A DNA stretch of 43,114 nt from Pseudomonadales bacterium (GTDB taxonomy: Bacteria; Pseudomonadota; Gammaproteobacteria; Pseudomonadales; Azotimanducaceae), in the NCBI GenBank assembly GCA_016763855.1, contig JAESSY010000041.1, positions 1 through 43,114 on the forward strand, given 5' to 3'. Position 1 is the stretch's first letter. Every line of letters begins with the position of its first letter. The notes beneath the pieces were generated by a model. The model was not told where the DNA came from. It ran no database searches and saw only the letters and a list, made by a program, of their open reading frames with translations. The translations under genes were made by a program, and so were the position numbers. Shown here piece by piece: positions 37,396 through 43,114 of the stretch.

Positions 37396-37656
37396 ATGAC
37401 GGTGCGGATCACTATGACTGACAACAATGGGAAGGGCTGCGAAGATCTAGGGTTTACTTTTTTGAAGAATAAAGAAGGATTCACCCTCCTCCACCACAAC
37501 AAAGTCGCTACTATACTACGTGGGCGCAAAGCTCAGAAATTTGAAATAGACATTGAATATATGGACTTTTCCGGACAACAACATTTGATGGCCAGACTCA
37601 CAGGAAACTACAAACGTGGGAATGAAAAAGCACTCAAAAACAGAAATAGCAAATAA
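37396..37656 (+). CDS. Small protein of unknown function
   Basis: This 86-residue basic protein has no signal peptide or recognisable family. Alternative starts are the ATG at 37396 and the one at 37414; neither has a strong ribosome binding site. Its stop overlaps the ATG of the LysE gene (TAATG), so the two are probably translated together. Its C-terminus is Lys/Asn/Arg-rich. Function unknown. Confidence 0.7.
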   Translation: MTVRITMTDNNGKGCEDLGFTFLKNKEGFTLLHHNKVATILRGRKAQKFEIDIEYMDFSGQQHLMARLTGNYKRGNEKALKNRNSK

Positions 37657-38300
37657 TGCCATCTATTGAAGTATTACTGGCATTTACCACTGCCGCCTTG
37701 ATTATGAACATCTCCCCAGGGCCATCTAACTTATACGTTATGGCGAGGGCGATCGCCCAAGGAACTTCCGGCGGCGCAGTTGCAGCAGCTGGCCTCGCTG
37801 CAGGCAGTTTATTTCATGTCGTAGCCACTGTATTTGGGCTTTCTGCAATATTTCAACATTCACCCACTCTCTATTTGCTGGTAAAGATTATTGGCGCTGC
37901 CTATCTTATTTATCTGGGCATCTCTTACTGGAGGTCAAGCTCAGAGCAAACCAAGACAGAAATCATTGACGCTAAAGATCTCAAAGATGTATTTCGCGAG
38001 AGCGTTATTGTCGAAGTCACCAATCCAAAGACAGCGCTATTTTTTATCGCTTTTCTACCCCAATTTGTTGACCCAAGTATGGGATCAGTCACACAACAAT
38101 TAGCCATATTCGGCATTATCGTGACCTTATCTGCTTTACCTTGCGATCTTTTGGTTGCTTTCTCCGCCAATCGCGTCGCTAAGTGGTTAATCAAAAACAA
38201 ACAGGCGCAGGTTATACAGAATAGAGTTTCTGGCTCAATATTATTGGGTATGGGGACTTATATTGCAGTAAAAGAAGCATTCAATTTAAGTGGCCCATAA
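37656..38300 (+). CDS. LysE/RhtB-family amino acid exporter
   Basis: The 214-residue membrane protein has the six-helix LysE/RhtB topology. Typical blocks are ISPGPSNLYVMARAIAQGTSGG near the N-terminus, LYLLVKIIGAAYLIYLGI in the middle, and VEVTNPKTALFFIAFLPQFVDP. Members export amino acids, their lactones or similar small metabolites. The ATG overlaps the stop of the previous gene, and the next gene begins within about 30 bases of its end, so three genes form an operon. Confidence 0.92.
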   Translation: MPSIEVLLAFTTAALIMNISPGPSNLYVMARAIAQGTSGGAVAAAGLAAGSLFHVVATVFGLSAIFQHSPTLYLLVKIIGAAYLIYLGISYWRSSSEQTKTEIIDAKDLKDVFRESVIVEVTNPKTALFFIAFLPQFVDPSMGSVTQQLAIFGIIVTLSALPCDLLVAFSANRVAKWLIKNKQAQVIQNRVSGSILLGMGTYIAVKEAFNLSGP

Positions 38301-38328
38301 GTTGGGCATGACCCATGAAAAAGACCTT

Positions 38329-38847
38329 ATGAAACGAATCCTCATCATTGGCTCAGGTGGTGCTGGAAAATCTACATTAGCTATCAAGCTTGCAAAAAAT
38401 CTTTCCCTTCCTCTTGTTCATCTGGATTGTCTATTCTGGAAACCGGGTTGGGTTCAAAGGGATAAAGGGGAATTTAGGGAGACACTAGAAACAGTACTCG
38501 AACAACCGACCTGGATAATCGACGGGAATTTCGGCAGTACCATGGCCCGCCGTTTTGAATACGCAGATACGATCATTTTTCTCAACCTACCAACTCTTAC
38601 TTGCCTCTATGGTATTTTCAGTCGCTACTTTCAGTATCGAAAGCAAAGCAGACCAGACATGACAGAAGGGAACAATGAAAGAATCGATTTAGAATTTTTT
38701 CTCTATGTCCTCTTTTACAATAGACAGCGTAGACCTCTCATCTTAAGCAGATTGAACAAGATAGGGAGTGACAAAAAGACTATCATTCTGCGATCTCGAA
38801 AAGAAATCAAAGCCTTTTTAGCATCCTCGCTTATTGCCAAGGGCTAA
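38329..38847 (+). CDS. P-loop NTPase (adenylate kinase/FlaR-like), chromosomal copy
   Basis: The 172-residue protein starts at MKRILIIGSGGAGKST; earlier in-frame starts at 38290 (GTG) and 38308 (ATG) are possible. Walker A is at residues 8-16. The WIIDGNFGSTMARRFEYAD motif follows, then IIFLNLPTLTC, and a Lys/Arg-rich C-terminal part ends in IILRSRKEI. It is in the same superfamily as the cassette gene at 2194-2694 but is longer. Substrate unknown; 'topology modulation' labels for this family are not well founded. Confidence 0.82.
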   Translation: MKRILIIGSGGAGKSTLAIKLAKNLSLPLVHLDCLFWKPGWVQRDKGEFRETLETVLEQPTWIIDGNFGSTMARRFEYADTIIFLNLPTLTCLYGIFSRYFQYRKQSRPDMTEGNNERIDLEFFLYVLFYNRQRRPLILSRLNKIGSDKKTIILRSRKEIKAFLASSLIAKG

Positions 38848-38850
38848 CAA

Positions 38851-38866
38851 GGGAGCTATTGCTCCC
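38851..38866. terminator. Possible weak terminator between convergent genes
   Basis: GGGAGC (38851-38856) and GCTCCC (38861-38866) form a 6-bp stem with a TATT loop after the kinase gene. There is only a weak T-run, so efficiency is uncertain. Confidence 0.45.
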
Positions 38867-38897
38867 CTGCTTTGACTATTTAATTAAGAGAAGCAAA

Positions 38898-40703
38898 CTA
38901 GCCTACTTTTTCCTCTAGATATTTATTACGCAACAGTGGCATAATTTTTTCCGGTGGTCCTTGCCTTAACAATTTCCCATCGGCTAACTCAATGATCAGA
39001 TCATAGTGCTCCAAGCTTTCAAGTCGATGGGCAATCGTGATGACTGTCTTATCCCGCAATACTGTCCGCAACAATCGCTGCATATTCTCATCCGTTTTTC
39101 TATCAAGAGAACTGGTCGGCTCATCCATCAAGATATATTGTTTATCTAACAATACCAAACGAGCAAGGCAAAGGAGTTGGCGTTCACCGACACTATAGTC
39201 TTTTCCGCCTTCTAGTACTTTAGCATCGAGATCCAGATCTAAACCTACTGTTTTTAAAGCATCTAATAATATCTCATCTGACAAGTCACTTAGCTCGCCC
39301 ATTAAGTTAAATCGAATAGTACCCATAAACAGATAAGGATCTTGAGGCACAACACCAAAGTGTCGTCGTAAGGATTTTACTTCAACATCAAATATCGAAT
39401 GATTCCCAATCCGTATATCACCGCTCTGATGATAGACCATTCTGAATAAAGCCTGCATCAGGCTCGATTTACCGGCACCTGTTCGGCCAATTATTCCAAC
39501 TTTTTTACCATGGGGAATAGTCAAAGAAAGTTCGTCCAAAATGTTCACAGTATCCTCGCGATAAGACATCGTGTAACGATCAAAACAAATATCCCCGCTC
39601 AATCGACTTGAAAGCTTATTGCTAAGGTCTTTAGTTGAAACTACATGAACCTTTGATTCCTGAGTTGTTTCGTGAGGCAAATCAATCATAAAAAATGCAC
39701 GGCGAGCATGGGAAGCTGTTTCTCCCAGAAAGGACATATCCCAGGCAAGCCCAAAGAAAACATTATTCAAGTTGAACACGGCAGTTATCACAACCGCTGC
39801 GAGGGTATAACTCAACAAGCCATAGTGCAGCCCATAAACCAAAAAACCATAGACAACAACAGCATAAAAAGCGGAAATCAATCCCATCCACAGCATTCCC
39901 CAACTCATCAATCTACAATAAAATAATTGAATATTCATTGAGTCACCAAAGGCCTCATGAATTCGCTCTAACAAATTATTTTGCTTGTTGTAAAGATTAA
40001 AGATAGTTCGGCCTTCAATCAAATCAGTTTCCCTATGAAGTGCCTCGCCAATTTTAACGGCTCTGATTTCTCTCGCGTGACTCATCATCGGTGCCAATTG
40101 TGACTGCAATAAAACATAAAGCATAACCACAGGTAAAATCAAAAGACCCGCAATAGGATGCACCAACATAATCAGAACACCCACACAAAATACTTCAATC
40201 AAACCATTAAGTGTGTCACCGAGCGTCATCACGCCTTCAAGCCTTAAGACCCCATAATCTCCAACTAATCGATTAATCAGACGACCCGATGGATTGGCAT
40301 CAAAGAAAGTCGTTCTCACTTCGCTTATCGACAACATCATGTCTGACTGTATCGATTGTGTGGACCATTGCCCTGCAAGTTCGAAAGCTGACCAGGCTGC
40401 TACTCGACAAAACATGGCCACCAATGTGATCATCACTAATGTCGACAGTGTCGCAGGCACGACAATTTCCCAACCTAACAAGTTATGTTCGACACTACAG
40501 CCCACTGCGCCATAGCAGTCCACCATTTCTCCAATCAACCATAGAAAATAAGGCGGCGTCGCTGCTGCAAATATCATGAACAGCAAAGTCGGCACCAATA
40601 TTTTTCTGAGCAATGTCAGGGTCGAAATGAATCGACCCAGGGTTTTTATATTGTCTTGTTTTGCACTTACCTCTTCAGGGGTGACAAAATTCTTATGTTC
40701 CAT
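38898..40703 (-). CDS. ABC exporter half-transporter B (ABCC NBD2-like)
   Basis: The start is the ATG at 40703, with GAGGAGG six bases upstream; the longer frame to 40739 overlaps the previous gene. The 601-residue protein has an exporter-type membrane domain (about residues 30-330) and an ATPase domain. The latter has Walker A GRTGAGKSS and the Q loop VPQDPYLF. The signature reads SVGERQLLCLARL instead of LSGGQ, Walker B is ILMDEPTSSLD with the catalytic Glu, and the H loop is TIAHRL. VGIIGRTGAGKSSL and SVGERQ are trademarks of the second half of ABCC/MRP proteins. It pairs with the gene at 40705. Confidence 0.93.
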   Translation of the reverse strand: MEHKNFVTPEEVSAKQDNIKTLGRFISTLTLLRKILVPTLLFMIFAAATPPYFLWLIGEMVDCYGAVGCSVEHNLLGWEIVVPATLSTLVMITLVAMFCRVAAWSAFELAGQWSTQSIQSDMMLSISEVRTTFFDANPSGRLINRLVGDYGVLRLEGVMTLGDTLNGLIEVFCVGVLIMLVHPIAGLLILPVVMLYVLLQSQLAPMMSHAREIRAVKIGEALHRETDLIEGRTIFNLYNKQNNLLERIHEAFGDSMNIQLFYCRLMSWGMLWMGLISAFYAVVVYGFLVYGLHYGLLSYTLAAVVITAVFNLNNVFFGLAWDMSFLGETASHARRAFFMIDLPHETTQESKVHVVSTKDLSNKLSSRLSGDICFDRYTMSYREDTVNILDELSLTIPHGKKVGIIGRTGAGKSSLMQALFRMVYHQSGDIRIGNHSIFDVEVKSLRRHFGVVPQDPYLFMGTIRFNLMGELSDLSDEILLDALKTVGLDLDLDAKVLEGGKDYSVGERQLLCLARLVLLDKQYILMDEPTSSLDRKTDENMQRLLRTVLRDKTVITIAHRLESLEHYDLIIELADGKLLRQGPPEKIMPLLRNKYLEEKVG

Positions 40704-40704
40704 A

Positions 40705-42594
40705 TCAATCCTCCTCCTGTTCTGGCTTAAGTTCTTCACCCGCTTTCAGTTGACGGTTAAATTCTGAGTCCGGTTTTTCCATTAAGGATTGTGGTGCTCC
40801 ATCCTCAATAATGTGTCCGGCCTCAAGCACCAGAATTCGATCAGTTTTACTCAATTCACTTAAACGATGGCTACAAAGCAAAAAACCTTCGCTGTTACTT
40901 AATAATGTCTGCATCAACGTGGCTTCTGTATCCATGTCTACTGCACTTAGAGGATCATCCAAAACCAGATAAGGTCGACCTGAGTACAATGCTCGCGCCA
41001 AATTGACCCGTTGCTTTTGTCCACCGCTCAAATTGACGCCGGTCTCTCCTACTTCTTCCGCTGCCCCGGCTGCCCAATGTCCAATATCAGCTTCAAGCTC
41101 GGCCATTCGTATTGCCCGCATAACATCAACTTCAGTATGAAAGGTATCTAGAGACACATTCACAGCAAGGGAGGTGTTAGAGAGATAAGCTTCCTGGGGC
41201 ATGTAGCCTATTTGCCCTCGGTAGAGGTGGTAGATATTTTTATGCCATAAATCGACTTGCTTACCATCATCCATTTCTACCATAATCTGCCCTGCAGTCG
41301 GCTTGATCTCTGCACATATCAACTTCAATAAAGTCGATTTGCCTGCGCCCACGCGACCAATAAGACTAACCCTGCTTTGCAAATCGAGATTCAAATTAAT
41401 ATCTGACAATGCATGTCCTTTTTCACCTTCATAGGCAAAGCTGACATGTTTAAAGTGCAATGCTACAGGTCTAGGCATGTCACCAAGGTCTTCACTTTCT
41501 GGCATTAGATCATCGATGATATCTCTGTGTAAGAAGAGTGCATTCAATCTTTTCACACAAGCAGATGCCGATGCGTAGGAGATAAAAATATCGGGTAACC
41601 ATCGAATATAAAGCGTGATGTGATTTAGCATCCAGATACTAGCAAACAGTTTTACAAGGTCTTGTTCACCGCCCAGCATCTGATTTGCACCGATTAAGGT
41701 GATAATAGGAAACAACCACCAACTAACACTCACACCAAAGTTAATAAGATTAACGCCATGTTGTTTCGTCGACTCAATGACAAGTTGACGTACATGAGAA
41801 CCAACCCGAGTTCGCATCAAGGCTTCCCAACCCAAAAAGCGCAACAAACGGACATTGATGACCCATTCGCCGATAATGGTTGATAGCGTGTCTTCCTCTT
41901 GCTTAATCAACTCTTCCTGGCTATGGATATATTTTGCCAACCAAAATGACAAAGGCATCGCGCCAAAGCCAACAACAATGGCAATCACACCCGGCAAGCC
42001 CATGTAGTAAACAATCACAGGGCCAAGAATAATCAAAGCTAAAATGCAAGGCAGTCCATTTCTTGCGATACCATGAAATAACTCAGCAATTCGATAAACA
42101 TCTGAAGAAATCAGTGTCTTTAAATTACCTGTTGAAAAATCGTTACTGGAAAGCTGCCCCATTCGGAGCAATTTGGTATTGACCCGCAAGGTGACAAAAG
42201 TACGTGTGTTAACAAACAATTGGCTCTGGTAAAGCGCAGTCCAGGCATTAACCAGTTTCAGGATAATCTGCACGACAGTGTAGAAAATCAGAAATCCGAT
42301 TGCCGCCTCTATCGTATTGGTTTCATCCAGTATCCATTCACTCGTAAACACGGTAATCAGGACGAGAACCGTCATTATACCGCGCCCAAACACAAGCAAG
42401 CTCAGATGCTGCTTGTAAGTTCGTACAAAATCGAGCCAGAAATTCTCTGTCATCAATACTGAAGGGTTTTCCTCCCGAATTTGATCGAACTCAGATTGAA
42501 GTTCAGGCCCCATAGCCTGAGTCTTCACCTCAGTTGTTGCCAAAAAATCTCTTTTTAGTTTTGCAGGGTTTGCAAATACAGCAATATCAAACAT
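40705..42594 (-). CDS. ABC exporter half-transporter A (ABCC NBD1-like)
   Basis: The 629-residue protein has a membrane domain (about residues 55-330) preceded by a hydrophilic N-terminal stretch, and an ATPase domain. Walker A is GRVGAGKST, the Q loop is MPQEAYL, and the signature GVNLSGGQKQRVNLARAL is canonical. Walker B is YLVLDDPLSAVD with Asp where the catalytic Glu should be. This matches the first half of eukaryotic ABCC transporters. With the downstream partner it would form one canonical and one degenerate ATP site. AGGGG lies 6 bases before the ATG. A structured leader with a terminator precedes it. Confidence 0.93.
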   Translation of the reverse strand: MFDIAVFANPAKLKRDFLATTEVKTQAMGPELQSEFDQIREENPSVLMTENFWLDFVRTYKQHLSLLVFGRGIMTVLVLITVFTSEWILDETNTIEAAIGFLIFYTVVQIILKLVNAWTALYQSQLFVNTRTFVTLRVNTKLLRMGQLSSNDFSTGNLKTLISSDVYRIAELFHGIARNGLPCILALIILGPVIVYYMGLPGVIAIVVGFGAMPLSFWLAKYIHSQEELIKQEEDTLSTIIGEWVINVRLLRFLGWEALMRTRVGSHVRQLVIESTKQHGVNLINFGVSVSWWLFPIITLIGANQMLGGEQDLVKLFASIWMLNHITLYIRWLPDIFISYASASACVKRLNALFLHRDIIDDLMPESEDLGDMPRPVALHFKHVSFAYEGEKGHALSDINLNLDLQSRVSLIGRVGAGKSTLLKLICAEIKPTAGQIMVEMDDGKQVDLWHKNIYHLYRGQIGYMPQEAYLSNTSLAVNVSLDTFHTEVDVMRAIRMAELEADIGHWAAGAAEEVGETGVNLSGGQKQRVNLARALYSGRPYLVLDDPLSAVDMDTEATLMQTLLSNSEGFLLCSHRLSELSKTDRILVLEAGHIIEDGAPQSLMEKPDSEFNRQLKAGEELKPEQEED

Positions 42595-42635
42595 GCCAAG
42601 CCCCTATATATTTATTAATTTTTATTTTACCGAGG

Positions 42636-42675
42636 CCAAAAAAACCCCGGCGACCTTCTTTGATCTTCCGGGGTT
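42636..42675 (-). terminator. Rho-independent terminator in the ABC exporter leader
   Basis: On the minus strand, AACCCCGG (42675-42668) and CCGGGGTT (42650-42643) form an 8-bp GC-rich stem followed by a run of T (42644-42638). It is 43 bases upstream of the exporter start, so it would stop transcription before the operon unless bypassed. Confidence 0.8.
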
Positions 42676-42692
42676 CTTGTGTCCGGAAGGTC
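42662..42692 (-). promoter_or_regulatory. Alternative (anti-terminator-like) hairpin
   Basis: On the minus strand, GACCTTCCGG (42692-42683) can pair with CCGGAAGATC (42671-42662): 10 bp with one G-U pair and an 11-base loop. It uses the CCGG (42671-42668) that belongs to the terminator stem, so the two folds are mutually exclusive. This is the layout of an attenuator. The upstream trigger is unknown. Confidence 0.6.
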
Positions 42693-42766
42693 TATCAACC
42701 GTCCGAACTCATATTTTTTATAAGTGCGTCAGGTTATTGGAATACCTTTGTTGCTGCTGTCAACGC

Positions 42767-42788
42767 TTTGCGTAGATGTGTACGCAAA
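42767..42788 (-). promoter_or_regulatory. Perfect leader hairpin
   Basis: TTTGCGTA and TACGCAAA form a perfect 8-bp stem with a 6-base loop in the long leader upstream of the terminator. Another small hairpin, GCAGG-TAT-CCTGC, lies near 42797-42810. These may belong to a folded RNA that controls the downstream terminator. Confidence 0.5.
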
Positions 42789-42895
42789 CGACAGACGCAG
42801 GTATCCTGCAAGCGGATTAATAGGTTCGCTGGTAGATACTCGAATTGTTGTTTTATAGACTTCCATATTGAGAGAGATCTGTGAATGTGGGCGAC

Positions 42896-42923
42896 ATAGT
42901 ATGCCGATTAAAATATTTTGCAA
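42896..42923 (-). promoter_or_regulatory. Candidate promoter of the ABC exporter leader
   Basis: On the minus strand, TTGCAA (42923-42918) and TACTAT (42901-42896) are separated by 16 bases. Transcription would begin near 42889 and give a leader of about 295 bases before the exporter ATG. Between 42595 and 43046 no convincing gene was found. Confidence 0.5.
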
Positions 42924-43046
42924 GTTCTTTCAGAAAACAGTACAGAAGTTCATGGGTTCTATAAGGGAGAGAATCGCATACAATACCTAAATGCTATACT
43001 TGGGTTTCTGGATAAAACACGCATTAATAAATTGGCTTCTTAACGA

Positions 43047-43114
43047 ATGACAAAATCAGACCAAGCGATGAATTATGCCAAGTATCTACAATTGGATAAG
43101 ATTTTAGATGCTCA
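43047..43114 (+). CDS. kynA: Tryptophan 2,3-dioxygenase, 5' end only
   Basis: Only the first 22 residues lie in the window. After a short N-terminus they read YAKYLQLDKILDAQ (the last residue from an incomplete codon), which matches the conserved Y-x-x-YLxLDxLLxxQ start of tryptophan 2,3-dioxygenase. That haem enzyme opens the indole ring in the kynurenine pathway. No strong ribosome binding site is seen. The rest of the gene is outside the window. Confidence 0.6.
   Translation, partial: MTKSDQAMNYAKYLQLDKILDA

Noticed and set aside
42729-42923. 64-codon minus-strand frame upstream of the exporter operon
   Set aside because: Its TTG start lies in the -35 of the candidate promoter and the internal ATG at 42866 has no ribosome binding site. 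A real short gene ending before the terminator is not fully excluded.

Overview
The window looks like chromosomal DNA of a gammaproteobacterium, probably marine and aerobic (inference). The order smc-zipA-ligA on one strand is typical of Pseudomonadales and Cellvibrionales-like gammaproteobacteria; zipA and rdgC also point to that group. GC content is moderate. Genes for acyl-CoA oxidation, amide hydrolysis and a PQQ-type dehydrogenase suggest a versatile heterotroph. No rRNA, tRNA, CRISPR array or complete insertion sequence was found.

Left part (1-10 kb): a secreted FmdA/AmdA-family amidase gene is followed by three integron gene cassettes, all on the minus strand. They encode an unknown protein, a P-loop kinase-like protein and a nucleotidyltransferase. 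Each cassette is delimited by an attC-type site and no integrase gene is present, so this is a cluster of attC sites lacking an integrase (CALIN). Next comes a catabolic block: a TauD/TfdA-type dioxygenase and an amidohydrolase (overlapping genes), a divergent thiolase, and an acyl-CoA dehydrogenase plus alpha/beta-hydrolase pair.

Metal locus (10.4-13.9 kb): a small membrane protein, an outer-membrane porin-like protein, a ZnuA-like binding protein and an ABC-3 permease. The permease reading frame is broken by one base, and no ATPase gene is linked.

Signalling and maintenance (14-34 kb): a PhoQ/PhoP-like two-component system with a PepSY protein and a glycine-zipper protein, then a D-glycerate 3-kinase-like gene and dinG. 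These are followed by a sorbosone-dehydrogenase-like gene, a 55-residue Arg-pair repeat protein, a lytic transglycosylase lipoprotein, and ligA, zipA and smc. After these come a serine beta-lactamase-like protein, a second copy of the alpha/beta-hydrolase, rdgC, and a gene-poor patch. The patch carries a HigBA-like toxin-antitoxin pair with a very regular operator, gene debris, and 37-bp direct repeats.

Right part (34-43 kb): an MBL-fold hydrolase, asnS, a LOG-family gene, a VOC protein, a small unknown gene, a LysE/RhtB exporter and a second P-loop kinase-like protein. Then comes a pair of ABC exporter half-transporters whose nucleotide-binding domains look like the two halves of a eukaryotic ABCC/MRP protein. 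The ABC operon is preceded by a long leader containing a strong terminator that competes with an alternative hairpin. The window ends inside a probable tryptophan 2,3-dioxygenase gene.

The most noteworthy signals are the cassette array without integrase, the ABCC-like split exporter with its attenuator-like leader, the symmetric toxin-antitoxin operator, and the small Arg-pair repeat protein.
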